Numbered from the stretch's first letter, positions 11,032 through 24,827 are shown. The stretch is DNA of 64,000 bases from Arctopsyche grandis (GCF_051622035.1 NC_135359.1:21095501-21159500), one strand, 5' to 3'. Notes: generated by a model not told the origin, from the letters alone. A program made the numbers and translations.

Positions 11032-14000
11032 AGTCGGTGAGCGAGCGAGTCCGCTCCGCCACTCCCCATCTGGTCAACAAGCAACTGGTGCTTCCGTTCG
11101 TCCCACCGAGCTTCCCTCAGACCGGAGACTCCAACAGGCTGATCAAACCGTCGGAGTACTTGAGGAGTATCGGCGATCGTCGCTCGTCAGCGGCTTCATC
11201 CAAACAATCCTCGGACGTAGAAGATAACTACATGGTGGTCTCCCAGCCCCAGGAGCGCTGCGCCAGCGAAGGCCCAAGCGCTTTTCCTCCGCCACCGCCA
11301 CCTCCTCCGCCCACTGAAAAGGTCGAGGAGAGACACCAGCCCCTCTCGACGATCAGCATCAGAGATCTCAACAGCGTTCGTCTGAGGAGGACTGATAAAA
11401 TGCTCGCGTCCAAGACTCTCTCCGCCCCAGTCCGCAGTGTCAGCATGCAGTGTCTGGCCACTGAGCCGTTCCAGGCTCAGAAAACGGATTTGATTGCAGA
11501 GTTGAAGATGTCCAAAGACATCACGGGCATCAAGAAAATGAAGGTCGAACGAGCTAAAATTGAGAACATGGTCGACAAAGAAGTTTATTCCGAGTTCACG
11601 AAGCAGTTCACCGCTAATAACTTTGTAGAAAAGGTATTTATGGATTGTTTTGTAGTTTATTTCAGTATTATTCATGGAAATGACAACCATTCACTACACT
11701 ACCAAACAATAGACTCGTGGGATATGGTAGCTGTAAAAGTTTGTTAGCGAAATAAATGGATCGATAAATTCTGGTGATAACAATGGCAATGATGTGGATA
11801 CATTAATGGCAGACAGATTTAGAATTTTAGGTCTCACTAAACATAAATTAAATGTAAATTAGATGAAATTCATTATGTTTAGAATTTGTGGAAATATTAT
11901 TACCTCCCAGGATTTTACTAAAGATTATTATTTTTCTCTAAAACTGAATTCATCGTTTAAAACCAACAACAAATACAGTAAATCAAACTCATATAACTAT
12001 AGAGTCAAGTAGGTAAGTAACAATAAATACAATGAAATACAGTTTACCATTGATAATTTCAAGATTGAAGTTGCAAATGTTAGAATATTATAAACTAGTG
12101 GTTTTACCCGGCTTCGCTCGGTATTTATAATATGAACCGCTTAAACATGGCTAATGAATCGAAAAAAAATAATATTCAACGATATCGATATCATCGTCAA
12201 AGAAACTTTAATTTGTTTTCGATGCTCCCACCCAAACCTTACACAATTACAAAGTATCTTTCGATGTGTGATGATTCCATTTGGCAAAACTACATAATAT
12301 TGTACAAATTAGTCTATCTACAACTAAAAGCATCATACTATCAACTTGTCGTTATTGTTCGCTCTATGTGTATTTATGTGTTCATATGATCACATTTTTT
12401 TATTAATATCATAAAATACAACATACATAATCGAGCACCCGCTTAAACATGGCTAATCTAATAGTAAACATTTTTTTTTAATTAAATTAAAAAATATGAA
12501 TATTTGACGATAGCCAATCAGAAACGAGCACACACACAACGAACGGTCTTTTTTATATATAAGATACACACGTATGTGAATTAGACGGTGTGTAAATTTT
12601 TAACGCGTTGTTGTATGTTTTCTGTTAAATTTTCAAATCGTAAATAATGAACAAGCACCGCATTCCGGAAAAGCGTTGAGATGTTTACGGAACGATGCAC
12701 GATGTGCGTTGTGTGCACGCACGCATTTTTCTTTATAATCGAGTGCATCGAACCAGCTACGGGTGAAAAATCGAATGAAAATCCATGCGAATATTTTCTA
12801 TGCGACTTCATCAGTATTCATTTGTGCGAAAAAAAGCTGTAAATCAATCGACTGGCAATAAATCATATGCATTGCAGCATATTTCAAGTGAAATTTGTGT
12901 TTCTCATATTGGTATCATATTATAATTTTCATGATTCGAATGAGTTGCATTTAATGAGATACGCTATTCGGCTGTTTTAATCTGTGTTCATTTGCGATTA
13001 CATAGGTATGTGTGAATTTGTACTCTTTTTTAACTGAACGCTTGAATGTAAAGTGTTACTAACATCTATTTGAATAACTAGGTTGAATTAATTTTAGCCT
13101 AGCACTTTTTACCTATATATATATATATGTACATATATACATAAAAGCATTATAATGAGTAAATATTATATGTACCACAGACAATAAAAAACCACATTCT
13201 ATATTTTATACTAATAATTTGGCTGATACTTTATATATGGATAAAGTTTGATTTTAAAAGAATATTTTTGGTATAATAAAAAATAATATTTTTGAAACAA
13301 TGTCTCTTGTTAGCCCATACGTGTATGTATGTAGGTACAAATATAATTCAAAGACAAATTGAATCATATATTCAAACTAAAAGAGAAAGCTGTAAGAAAA
13401 ATATGTTTGATTCGGAGTTCAATTCTATTGTTGTTATTAATCCATTTTTTTAAATATACAGATACCTGAACGTGATCCAACTGGAAATGTGATTCCAGCT
13501 TGGAAAAGACAAATGTTAGCCAAGAAAGCTGCAGAGCGTGCACGGCGTGATTTGGAAGAGCGATTGGCAAAAGAAGCTGAACATAGACGACTTCAAGCAA
13601 TTCCAGCATGGAAGAGGCAACTAATAGCAAAGAAGGAAGATACTGATAATAAAATCAAGTGCGTTACGTGAGGAATTTTATATAAAATTGATTACTAATA
13701 TGATAAATTATAAATATTGTAAACAAAAGATTATAAAATATTGCATAATATGTTGTAGGTCAACTATTTACACGCCGAGAGTTGTTGACGAACCACGGAA
13801 CGGGTTTTACCATGATACTGATAATTGTTGGCGCAGTAATTCCACATATTCGCCTCATCAGAGAGCCGTGTCAATAGATAACATTAATTTAGCAGTCGAT
13901 TCCGAAGATCGCAACGGACACTGCTACGGTGATAAGGAAAATCATGAAAATCAAAATGGTCACAAGATGAACGGAGATAGCAACACTAATGGGGATATGA

Positions 14001-14167
14001 AAATGAATGGTGAATCTAAATTGAATGGAAATGGTGTAAATGGAAATGGAAAGCATGCAGTTGTTAATGGTAATAAAAGAAACGATGATTCTGATGATGA
14101 AATACAAATTATACCATGGAGAGCTCAGCTTAGAAAAACGAATAGTAAGTTAAACTTGTTGGATTAG
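11032..14167 (+). CDS. forked/espin-family actin-bundling protein, last three coding exons
   Basis: Exons are 11032-11633, 13462-13658 and 13759-14167, with GT-AG introns of 1828 and 100 nt and consistent phases (1, 0, 2). Exon 1 has a profilin-type poly-proline run (nine prolines near 11285-11311) and a WH2-like actin-binding stretch (KTDLIAELKMSKDITGIKKM). Exon 2 holds two repeats of the espin type: IPAWKRQMLAKK, then a charged helical linker, then IPAWKRQLIAKK. Exon 3 has an Asn/Gly-rich low-complexity segment and ends IPWRAQLRKTNSKLNLLD. The first exon enters with one base of a split codon, so the N-terminal part, where this family has ankyrin repeats, lies upstream and probably outside the window. 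Espin and forked cross-link parallel actin filaments in bristles and stereocilia. Family is confident; orthology to Drosophila forked is likely but unproven. Confidence 0.85.
11634..13461 (+). other. intron of the forked/espin gene
   Basis: The intron opens GTATTTATG and closes TATACAG. It holds the plus-strand copy of the 'ACCCGGCTTCGCTCGG' repeat (12092-12330) and a partial second copy near 12435 ('CGCTTAAACATGGCTAAT' occurs twice). The end of exon 1 reads through into it for 38 codons, which is not coding. Confidence 0.8.
12092..12330 (+). repeat. dispersed repeat with 'ACCCGGCTTCGCTCGG' end, copy 2
   Basis: Starts AAACTAGTGG, TTTTACCCGGCTTCGCTCGG, and contains 'GATGCTCCCA', as in copy 1 at 838-1037 on the other strand. 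The shared order defines one family. Confidence 0.6.
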
Positions 14168-15876
14168 TTGTGTGCTTGGTTGTGATTATTAAATATGTAG
14201 AATACATAAAGTCAGGAATATGCTAGATTAGTTCTTAAGTCATATCGTTAGGAAGGCAGAGTCGTTTTTAAAATAACTATAATATTTACTTTTGTACATT
14301 ATATCCTTGAATTTATCAAAAACATGTTTTATGTATTATTGAACATTATCCCTACCAATTTTGTATTTCTCTTCGCTTTAATTCTTTGTGTTTTGCAAGA
14401 TTTCATAATTTCTATGACTTGTATTACAATTATGTTAAGATACCCCAAATATTAATTAAATAATATTTCTTTCCATGACTCAGAAACGATGATATTATTA
14501 TTCATTATAAATGTTAATTATATTATATTTTGCCAATTTAGATAAGTGCCTTGAATGTTATTTAATTTTACGAAATATAACATAGATAATAATTGAAATT
14601 AAATAAAAATTATTAAAGACCTACATTTAAAAATCCATATGTGTATTTTAATAACATTGTTTGTATGGTAAAATATGTATTTTTTGATATTTAATCACTT
14701 ACGTTCATAAAATATAGGCTAATTCGTGTATTATAATGTCAGTCATAAATGTGCAATAAAATATGAAAAATAAAAATACAATACCTTGTAAGTATGGTAA
14801 AAAATAAACTCAATTGTATTGCCACATTAAAACTCGAATGGCTTTTAAATTATTTTATGCGCTTTATAGAAAACTACTAGTGATAAAATTTTAATATAAT
14901 ATATTTATAAGTATTATACCGACACTAGCTGCAATATTAGTTTAAGCATTCATGAAAATGCTATAATCCCTTGAAATGCTACAAGCGAAACTATATATGT
15001 ATTTCAAACTACCAAATTATTGCTTATGTGCAAAAAATAATGTATGTACTTTTGTATTAATATTGCGCGACTGATAAAGACGTATGTGTATGTATATTTT
15101 TACAATTTAATATCATACGATATAAATTTTTTAATAAAAAGTTTTCATTTATTATTTTTTTTCCACTTCATTATAAGGGTTTTTCCAATCGACTCAATTA
15201 TGTATGTATGTACAGACAATAACGAAAACTTAAAATAGTTTTTAAATACACTGAAAATCTTCTTATAACGGCTTTAAATATTTCATTAGAAAAATTCATT
15301 GTATGCGGTCGTTATAAAATATGGTAATTTTAAAAATATAAAAAAAAACAGTTTGCTTTATAATTTAAATTGTTGCCTTGCGTACTTGGTACTCGGGTTT
15401 AGTGTATTGTATATTTTATATTCCTAATATATTCGAGTCTGAGTTTATTATTTTGTTGTGAATATGTATTTGAAAATGAAAAATATGGAATATGTAATGT
15501 AAAAGATATGTATGTATATGATTATGTTGTTGTGATTTGAAAAATAAACAAATTTAAAGCAGGTTTCTTCTTTCTTATTTTTCTCCCTACATATTTACAT
15601 ACTACAAAACAAAATTTACAGTCTAAGTGAAGAATTTTTTTGTCTCATTTTACATGTATTAAAATTTTACACAATATCACCCAAAAATTATTATTTTCAA
15701 TTTTTATTTTTTACTTTTAGATTACTCAAAAATAAATGCAGCACTTAAAACCTTTACCTAAATGTAAGTGTATCTAAGTGATTAGATATAATTAATACTT
15801 CTTAAGGTCTAATTCTTAAGAAGTATTAATATCAGCTCTCTCTAAAACATATTTCAGGATTTTAAATGCAGTATAA
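14168..15876. other. 3' UTR of the forked/espin gene and intergenic DNA
   Basis: AT-rich with candidate AATAAA signals (14755-14760 and others near 15540), so the 3' UTR may be 600 nt or longer. No second gene is seen. A perfect hairpin sits at 15791-15830. Confidence 0.5.
15791..15830. repeat. perfect 16-bp hairpin
   Basis: ATTAATACTTCTTAAG at 15791-15806 is followed after an 8-base loop by its exact reverse complement at 15815-15830. Confidence 0.9.
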
Positions 15877-16036
15877 TGTGGCGGCTCGCTTATACGACAT
15901 GGTCGAGTTTGGTTGCCTTCCTGCGAGTGGGGACCAACCCGGCTGGGTTCGGAGAGCCGCTACTCACTCTGTCTTCAGCTGTCATATAATAAACACGTGC
16001 ATTAACATGCCTGTCGTCTCATTCGTTTATCCTCCA
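15877..16036 (+). mobile_element. possible solo LTR or LTR fragment
   Basis: A block starting TGTGGCGGCTCGC is GC-rich against its surroundings and contains an AATAAA signal (AATAAACACGTGC), ending near CTCCA. The TG...CA ends and internal polyadenylation signal fit a short LTR, but I see no flanking target duplication or TATA box. Assignment is tentative. Confidence 0.35.
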
Positions 16037-16077
16037 TAATAATATAAAGGATAGTTCAAATAAACATATACTATGTG

Positions 16078-16376
16078 GGTTCGGTGATTATTGCCCACAA
16101 AGCGCTCGCCCAAAAGTCACTAAAATCTCTATAACGGAACGGTAAACGGACTATTAGTCATATGTGAACCAGTCACAGGACAACCGGTCGCTCTAGATCG
16201 GTCACACGTGATCACCCGTCACACTAAAACTGGTCACACCCTAAAATCGGTTGACCGATTTTCTTGTGACCAGTTTTCTCGTGACCAGTTTTAGTGTGAC
16301 GGGTATCACGTGTGACCGATCTAGAGCGACCGGTTGTCCTGTGACCAGTTCACATTTGACTAGTAATCACCGAACC
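16078..16376. mobile_element. foldback element with GGTTCGGTGATTA ends
   Basis: The 13-bp GGTTCGGTGATTA at 16078-16090 is repeated inverted at 16364-16376. Inside, arms 16162-16237 and 16281-16355 pair almost perfectly (e.g. GGTCGCTCTAGATCGGTCAC on both). The left side has about 60 extra bases between the terminal repeat and the arm, so the original palindrome was probably interrupted by an insertion. A 79-codon ORF across it has no meaning as a gene. Confidence 0.8.
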
Positions 16377-16823
16377 AACGGAACATCTGGTAGCCGAAAA
16401 GACCATCATACAAACGAGAACTCTATTACCAAATATCCCGTATTCGCGATTTTCAAGGCAAAGATCGTCTTTTGGGCGATCGCAATGTGAGTAATAATCC
16501 AATTACCATTATGTGCTATTTTAAGCTTGTGCACAAAAGAATTAGGCAATCATTTCAAAAATACCTTACCAAAATAATAATTATTTTAAGATCTAAACAT
16601 CATTTAAAACATATACATTGTATTAAATGATAAAATTTTCATGTTTATAAATGAGAAGTTAAATTAGAGTATGAATTATTATGGCCGTATTTATAAGCGT
16701 TTATGATAAATAGACTGTCAAGTAAAGTGACAGTTGCAACGGCCGCGTGTTTGCCGGTTCAAACGATCACACTGTGCTCGCACTAATTTCGAGTATATCT
16801 CACTTGGAAATCGAAACAAACTA

Positions 16824-18645
16824 ATGGCATCTCTTCAGGGATTTCCAGGCTTACCACCAAGAGGAGAAATTGCTCTTTGTGAACTAAATGGCGTATGTTG
16901 CATGCGAAAAGAATTCGCCAACATATCCAGTTTCACCAATTCCGTAAGTACTTTAAAAGTATTGTAAAAGCTATGAAATCTATCATTACATATACGTTTT
17001 ATGCTTTTAATTCACTTTGCAGACAAAACACCATCCATCAATAAACGTCACGAGAGACATTTCAACCACCCGTGATGAAGGTGTATCAATGTATTTGGAG
17101 GTTGAAGATAACCTACTGAAACGCTTAACCAGCATATGGTGCAAACAGGGTTTCGTGGAAGCTTTAAAAGTGGCCGCAGAACCTCAAAATGGAATAGATA
17201 ACAAATTGCTCATGTGCACCGCTTCATACATATTGAGAGTAGCTACGATACTTACCAAAATAAGACATGTATTCCAACCTCATCTAAAAGATTTGGGACC
17301 TAAACTAACCTCGAGATATTCCCATACAAGGAATTGGACAAGTTCGCCTGTACGCTACTTGGCATGGCATCCTCACACTTCTAAAATAGCTGTCGCTACC
17401 GCAGATGATAACGTTAGAATATATAGTTCGGATTCAAATTTGGTACCGCTGTTGAAATGCAGCACACAGAAAGGTGTTTCGATGATCGCTTGGAGACCGT
17501 ATTCAGTGTCAGAAATTGCAATTGGTTGTGAAGCCGGTATTATTATATGGACAGTCGACCCCAATTCCACATTTACAAAACCGTCGATTAGTAATGCAAC
17601 AATTTTAATCAAGTATGTTTAGCAATTGGAAGTTTATATATTGTTAAGGAATCTCAGTTCAATATATTTTTTTTAATTATTGCAGTCCTGGTCATTCTCC
17701 GGTGACAAGTATAAGCTGGTCACCCAGTGGAGAGTATTTAGTCAGTGCTTGCGCTGCAGATTATTCACTCAACGTATGGAATCCTTCCGGAGGTGAACCA
17801 TGTATTGTTCGACGAGTAGCTGGTGGTGGCATTTCACATTTGACATGGTCACCAGACGGATCTAGGCTCTTCGCTGCTACGACTGGTATCATATTCAGGT
17901 AAATTATACATATTTACCTTGTCGATGTTTACTTTTACTGACCATAGTATGTTTTTTTATCGTGCAGGGTATGGGACACGACCACTTGGCAAGCGGAAAG
18001 ATGGTCAGTTCGTGGTGGTTGTGTTCAGACAGCACGTTGGTCTCCATGTTCGCAAGTGCTATTATTTGCTACTGAAGAAGAACCTATTGTTTATGCGCTT
18101 AAATTTGTTAATGCGACTTTGTTTGCAGGTGCGACATAATCTGTTTCTTTAGACATTGAAATTTCAACTCAGAATTTAATGTTTTTTTTTGTACAATTTT
18201 TAGTTGATAGCAATTTGCCGATTACCGCAGTGCCTGTCATAGATCTAACAAGAATAGAATTGATTGGTGGAGAAGTTGCTGGAGGTAGAGTTCTCGACTT
18301 GCAATGGAGTCCCAAAGGTCACCACTTAGCTATAATTTTTAAAGATTCGTCAGTAGTTGCTGTCTTCAATACAAATATGCAACTAACTTTACAAATATCT
18401 CCTTGGTAAGATACAATCTTTGTTTAGAATAAATTTCTTATCTGTTTAAGTCTATTTAAATTACGGTTTACTGTTTTGTTTACAGTTGTTTCATAGCTGG
18501 AATAGAAAATGAAGTTCCGAATGCTATAGCTTTTCAAAAGAATTTTGATGAGGGAGCTTGTCTTACAATTGGCTGGTCTAGTGGACGAGTTCAACACTTT
18601 CCATTCATCTACAAAGTAGCACAATCGGAAAATAAATCCTTTTAA
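16824..18645 (+). CDS. AAAS: aladin, WD-repeat nuclear pore protein
   Basis: Six exons: 16824-16943, 17023-17612, 17686-17898, 17968-18128, 18204-18405, 18486-18645. All introns are 69-80 nt, GT-AG and phase-consistent, giving 481 aa. The start ATG at 16824 gives MASLQGFPGLPPRGEIALCE, matching the proline-rich N-terminus and 'PPRG' of aladin. WD-repeat blades are visible: SSPVRYLAWHPHTSKIAVA (about aa 145-165), GHSPVTSISWSPSGEYLVSA (about aa 238), GGISHLTWSPDGSRLFA, RVLDLQWSPKGHHLAI (about aa 390), then the conserved LTIGWSSGRVQHFPF near the end. Aladin is anchored at the nuclear pore via NDC1, and human AAAS mutations cause triple A syndrome. Length is slightly below the human 546 aa because the C-terminal tail is short. 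It converges with the aquaporin 571 bp away. Confidence 0.95.
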
Positions 18646-18773
18646 ATTGTATACATAATCAATTTTTATGATATTACAACCAATTTTAGCTTTGTCATTT
18701 AATCATTTTATTATTTATTTTAATGTTTTTTTTGTATGTTTTATAATTACTTTCGAAAGTTCTACTTTCAACC

Positions 18774-18779
18774 AATAAA
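18774..18779 (+). terminator. polyadenylation signal of aladin
   Basis: AATAAA lies 128 bp after the aladin stop, the first canonical signal at typical distance. The rest of 18646-19216 is AT-rich convergent 3' UTR sequence with no other gene. Confidence 0.55.
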
Positions 18780-19216
18780 TTACTAATATTTGAAAAAAAT
18801 TCTGGATTTCATACAGCTTTTGGATTATTTTATGTAGATAGTGTATTCAAGATAAATAAACAAACAAATGAAATAAATAATTTAATTTATTCAACAATAA
18901 ATTTATAAAATTTGTGAATATTTACAACAATGTTCATTTAAACATAATAAAATATGAATTTTTTTAACAATGACTAGAAATTTAAACATAATAATATCGT
19001 ATTGCAAAACTCTGCTAAAATTTTCGTATATTTAATATTTATTTTGTTATATTAAAGTTATTAAATTTGATTGTACATATAATAAACAATTGCACAACTT
19101 CAACATCGTGCAAAGTAACAATCGTTAACATTGTATTGTTCGTAGGGATAAAGTAAACCAGTCTTCTGCGTTGAAAAAAGTTTCATGGAAATTTTGATAG
19201 GATACTCCAAGCGCGC

Positions 19217-21458
19217 TTATTCTTCTTTTGATTCGTCCCAAATACTTCCGTTCGTGTCGCTCGATCCGTGTATGAATTTTTGCACGAATGGCATTTTGTA
19301 CAGATATATGCTGAGTAATGCTCCGGCGCATGCTCCTACCCAGTAAACAACACCGTGTTCAATTATCGTATTGCCGTCACAGCCGTACTTCAGCGAAGTC
19401 GCCAGGACCGGGTTAAAGTATCCTCCGGAATAGTCAAAAGCTGAAAATAAACATACAAACTGTCACCACGGTAACACAACTTGGAAAATAATTGAATTTG
19501 ATATTCGTTTAAACTGATCATGCACAAAATTGAAACGATATTCTAATGTTAATCAATAGTCTACGCACTTAATGATTAGTTGTGATTATAATAGCATACA
19601 CAGCATACGTCAAATTAGGTAAGGCACAGATACAACTAACGCATTTGCATAAAATGCAAGCGTGCGGATGCATTTATGTCATTTTTCTGTCTTTCTTTTT
19701 TTTTCATTATATACAGCAATAGGTGTGTTGTCAATAACATACAAAAATACAAGCTTTTGGATTTGTCGAGTACCTTTTCCTAATTTGACTTTGCACAAAA
19801 CGGATACGCTCAAATCAGAACTGGTCGATCTATCCAAGTAAGTGAAGATATATTCCGTATTCCTAAACAGTACCCCTGCAATTGTACAAGTTGTGAATGC
19901 ATGAATCAAAAGCGTTATTTACATTGACGGTGAACTTGTTCTGACTCATTTAAAATGAGCGTTGATGTATGTTATGTTACTACAGTTGGATTAGTTAGTA
20001 TTCTTAAACAAAGTACATAATTTGCTATATTTTTAATTTCTTAAATAATTTGTTTCTTAAAAAACTTAATTTAATTTTTAATTTGTTTGACTCGGTATCT
20101 TCGAGAACAAATTGGCTAAATTTATTTTAAAGTATGAGATTTTGGAATAATGTAGATGAAGAAGATGGTGGATTTACATACGATCTTAACAAAAAAGACC
20201 AATTGTTAATGATGGGACGGTGTATGAGTGTTCGGACAGAATAATGATGATTTTAGTCAAACGTGCAAAATACTTAAGGCAGAATTTCTAATCACCTGCG
20301 ACGACGAGAGATGTTCCGATAAAGGAATCGATGGCTGTTGCGAATTTAGGACTCAAATCTCCCAAAGACTTGGACGATAATCGGCATATACACGTGGCAA
20401 TACCTTCAACGATTGCCCCGTAAAACATAGGCACCTTAAAATGAAAAAAAATCGTTAATAAATCATAATAAAGAACATAGATAAAATATTCAGCATTAAA
20501 CATTTACTTGTAGATCTGCTTTGCAGTCTTCAAACGCTCGGTCTTTGTGCGTGTCGGATATTTCCAAAGCCCAGTACATTTGTACATATTTAAAGACGAG
20601 AAGACCACCCGTCAATTCGGCGAATGTTTTGAGAAGCATTTTTCTTATATCGATTTTACCTTGAAAAGAGTGTTTTTATTTATTAAATTGGACTGCTGAT
20701 TTATTTAAACGTCTTGTATAGTTTTTTATGGTTGAATTACCTTCTACGTACTCTTCTAAATGTGTGTAAGGGCAGGCTGTTGCATCTCCCCAGTTGAGAG
20801 ACCACCATATCGTCAACACGAACAAAAATATTGCATATGTCGCAACACCAAAATTGTCTGCAACTGTAAAACACACTTGTTAATAACATATGGTTTGGTG
20901 AAAATTATGAATTATCTTTATATATCTAGATATTAGTTTGTAACCAATCTCATTGATACGACTGAAATGGATGTTCCAGAAGTTCGAGTTAAATTGGCTC
21001 AAATTAGTTTGGGCTGCTTTTTTCCCTTTGACGATTTGAATTCAGATCCAAAACGACAATTGTACAACAGCCTTGTTTACACAAGCTTTTTAATAGTTCT
21101 TTAATACTACATTTATTAGATTTTATGCTAAAATTTGTTCTTTTTATAGGTATATTTATTTAATCATACATATGCTGTACTTTGTTAGTTTGTACAAGAA
21201 AGTTATTTGATTTAATTTACATATTGTAAAGAACGCAGATATTTGCAAAGTTATAATTTTTATTGTAATATAATCATACTTACTGATGATGAGTTCAAAA
21301 CAACATCCACAAAGTTCAGCAGCAGCTATGGCTTCTTCAAATAATATTTTAACGAATGGATCTTTGATCAACTTTGTGGTAAGTTTTCTTGCACAGTGTG
21401 CCAGCAATGATGTCAACAGTATAAAAAGGGTCGAAACGACCAAAGGGGCGAAAGTCAT
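19217..21458 (-). CDS. AQP12-like unorthodox aquaporin
   Basis: Five exons in transcript order: 21458-21284, 20863-20741, 20659-20508, 20434-20296, 19440-19217. All have GT-AG borders and matching phases, giving 270 aa. The first half has the altered pore motif CPY (about aa 89-91, in DATACPYTHLE), replacing the first NPA. The second half has NPV (about aa 206-208, in GGYFNPVLATS). YWALEISDTH matches the corresponding helix of vertebrate AQP12. The N-terminus MTFAPLVVSTLFILLTSLLA is the first membrane helix. These 'superaquaporins' (AQP11/12) usually sit in intracellular membranes; their substrate is debated. The ATG at 21458 is the first in frame. A short upstream ATG at about 21553 with a donor would join out of frame and is probably a 5' UTR feature. 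Confidence 0.92.
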
Positions 21459-21599
21459 CTTGTTGACCTTAAATATTTGCAATAAATATGTAATAAATTA
21501 TATTAAAATGATCAGTATAATACAAAATAGAGCGATACCTGAGTTTGTACCCATTTTACAAGCGTGGAGCTAATATATTCTTAAGTATTTTATGGAAGA

Positions 21600-22080
21600 G
21601 TATCGTGTCGGCGATAAGTAATTGATAATACTACTGAATGTTATCTGCGAATCGAGACATCGCCGTCGCCAGTAAGTATTGATTATTTCGTTCGCAAAAG
21701 GCAAACGATGCCATTTCTGCTATCAAAACAAAAATATATAGCTCCACACGTGAGTAGGTATAATCTCGTACAGCGCGCGCGTTCGAATGACGCATTATTG
21801 CGTCATAGCCAGGGACGCGTTGATGCATAATTGCGTCCTTTTCGCTCCAGCGTCATCTCGCATCGATCTGTCCCGCCTGTCGATTGATAACGCGCGCGCT
21901 GTATTTTGGTTTCGCGCGCTTTTCCGGATATCCGGATGCCGTCCGATCGAACGGTTTGCAATTTCCGTCCCGCGGACATTTTCCGAAAGCCTGTTTCCGC
22001 CGTGACTCCATCGTCCGATATTTGAATTTAACGGACGCGTTTCTGACCCGGAATATTATGTTTTCGCACCTGTTTCTCAT
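21600..22080. other. CpG-rich upstream region of the aquaporin
   Basis: Between about 21770 and 22060 the DNA is rich in CG and GCGC, unlike anything nearby, with repeated 'ATTGCGTC' (about 21795 and 21830). It lies 320 bp and more upstream of the aquaporin start and may be its promoter. Open frames on both strands are consistent with GC content only, and I recognise nothing in them. Confidence 0.4.
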
Positions 22081-22339
22081 CGCAAAACCACTGAGTTTTG
22101 TGATTCTCTTAAGTGCCCATTTTCAAGTCAAACACAATAAATGCAACGATAACTTATTTTAATTGACTATTCATCGGAAATTATGTATATCAAAATTCCA
22201 AATTTTTTTTTGATAAAATTAAAACCTTATTGACTTACTATTGAACAGCCCTCTGAGCTTATTTTTTTGGCTTTACTTTTCTGTGTTTATATTTATAAAG
22301 GGTACCATTTATCGGCCCGGCAAATAAAAAGAATGCCCC

Positions 22340-22669
22340 TCTCTAAAATAGCTCGCACGACAGATTTGGTTTTCGCCCGGCAAATAAAACGTCAAATGGG
22401 TTGCCAGTAACAAAATAAAATTTGACAAAAATAAATACCGACTCTAACAAACCAATCTTAAATGAATAGGGACAACCTTAACTTAACCTAACCTAACCTA
22501 AACATTAAATAAATAAGTGTTAGCTGCTAAGATATTACGATTACTCAATGAAAATGTGACTGGTTATGATTTCACTGAAAAGTCAAATTTTATTTTTGTT
22601 ACGAGCAACCCGTCTGACGTTTGATTTGCCGTGCGAACGCCGATACTGTCGTGCGAGCTATTTTAGAGA
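22340..22669. mobile_element. foldback MITE with CTCTAAAATAGCTCGCACGA ends
   Basis: The terminal TCTCTAAAATAGCTCGCACG at 22340 is repeated inverted, ending at 22669. Complementarity continues for about 85-90 bp per arm (through GGTTGC and AAAATTTGAC). The loop contains tandem CCTAA units (CTAACCTAACCTAA near 22485). Termini are clear; target duplication is not obvious. Confidence 0.75.
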
Positions 22670-24827
22670 TGTTAATTTGACATTAAATGTCGTTTTGACA
22701 TTTTTCGTTTAATTTATTTTACAGGCGTGACAAAAATATTATCCCTTTTATAAATAACAGATTTTTTTCTTTTTGCCAAATTTGATAAAGAATGGTTACA
22801 TAAAATAAGTTACATTCATTTATTTTACATATTATATAAAAAAAATCACATAATTGAGGTGACAGGTGAAGAAGGGAATTTTTGATTAATTCGAGCACAT
22901 TTTCAAGTCATCCTAATTATCTAGTCTATAATATATTTCTACATTATATGTATTATGTAAACTGTTATAGCAGATATTACTTTTTTAGTTGTTTTAATAA
23001 AATCATAATTATAATATATCTATTTAACGTTCGTTCCGTTTGTTCCAAATATATTAAAATTAAATATTACTAGAAGGGCCGTGGTTTTGAAAAGGGTTAT
23101 CGTGTCGTACAAGGGTCGGCGTGTTTGAGTGCGAATTTTTCGCACAACAAATTAAATTTAATCGCTCGTAAAGTGAAGTTGTATAAAATTTTCCGGACTT
23201 GCGTGTTAATTATTTTTGTCCGAAAAAGTTTGAAAACGCGGGAAAAGCTCGAGAGACGGTTTTCACGCGTGACCGACGCTTTTAAAAGCGAAATTTTTCA
23301 GAAAGTCACGCATTTTCCGAGTTTTTCCAGGTTCACCCTATTTTCCAATACATTTTTATCGTATACGATGTATGATATATACCAACCGCGAGAATATATT
23401 TTATAATATTTTCAGATTAAACATATTTTACCGACTTTAATCAATCGCAGTATGAAACTAATCCAATTGCAGTGGAAAATTTATCTATAGGTATTCAACG
23501 ACATTCTTCACTATTGAAATTGTACATTCATATGATATTTATTTACTGTTAACTGGATGTTTACAGCGGTTTTCCTACAGTTCAATTGGCAAAAATTACA
23601 CTCGACACACTTGGCTCGACAAAACTGATCAACTGTTCATTTTAAACTGATCTAGTCGACCTCGTCCAATCCACTCCTAGTATGTACATACACATACATA
23701 TGTACATATATACATACATATATTAAAACAACAACACCGCGTATGTCACATGAACAAGAGGGGACCAATATTTGATATTGTGATTCTATTTTGATTACAC
23801 TAAATAAAGGATTTTCATTTATTTTTTACTTTGACTTGAATAAAAAATGCGGATTTTTTGATTTTATAACACGTTATGAAATACGCTAGATCGACTAGAT
23901 ACGGCTAGAGCTTATAAAAATACTGTTTATTTTCGTACAATATTAATTTCAAGTTCTTTACATCTTCACCTTGACACACAAATGGCTATCCATTAAAATT
24001 CGAATGCTTGCCAAAAGCCAAATTATTCCGCAAATAATACAGCGAATCTCAATCGACCAAATCTTGATTATATGTACATAAATAAGTAAATAACAACGTG
24101 CTTATGAATTTTTAAGAGTCGATTTGAACATCGCGTGATCTATTGGGCTATTCATCTAAGCGGTATTTAAACTTTGAAAAGGCAAGGCATTCAGAAAATA
24201 TATTTATTATATTTTAATACAAATAAATCGCGCATAATTCAAACGTAAAAACACACATGTCGCAAAGCATGTGTTCAAATAAATCGTATTTTTTTTATTT
24301 GATGTCTTTATTATTTTTAGAATATCGCGTTATAAATTTAGACGTTTCTTTTTTTTAGTCTTTTGATATTTATTATTGTTGTTTTAAGAAATATCATGAT
24401 GGTTTGTTTGTAGGGGTCCATATATTTTTTTTTGTAATATTTATTTAAATTCTATTTTTATGTAGTAAAAACGAATATGCATCTAGTGTATTCAAAGTTC
24501 AATTACATTTATTTATTTAATATATCAAAAATAATTAAATATATCGAAAAATTTTGGCGAGTCAGTAATTATTCAAATTAAATCAATATTTATTTAAATT
24601 ATAATCAATAATTATTTGAATTAAATTTTGTATTAGATTATTCAAATTCACTTAAACGTGATTTATAATTATTCTAATCTCCTCCCCAGTGAATTATTAT
24701 TTTGGGCCCGTTGACTGTCGAATCAGTGGGGTTAGACTTATTCATAGCTCAGTTTTAAGAGGAAGGTTTGTAATTTGAAAGGAAAAATTGGTTTAAAATT
24801 GAATTAAGCGTAGTAAAACTTTTGTAC
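22670..24827. other. intergenic or intronic stretch without recognised genes
   Basis: AT-rich. A 93-codon plus-strand frame (23125-23406) lies in a moderately GC-richer block, with no family I recognise. If the exon at 24828-24878 is real, this is the start of its first intron. I looked on the minus strand for Rossmann-type motifs and found none. Confidence 0.45.
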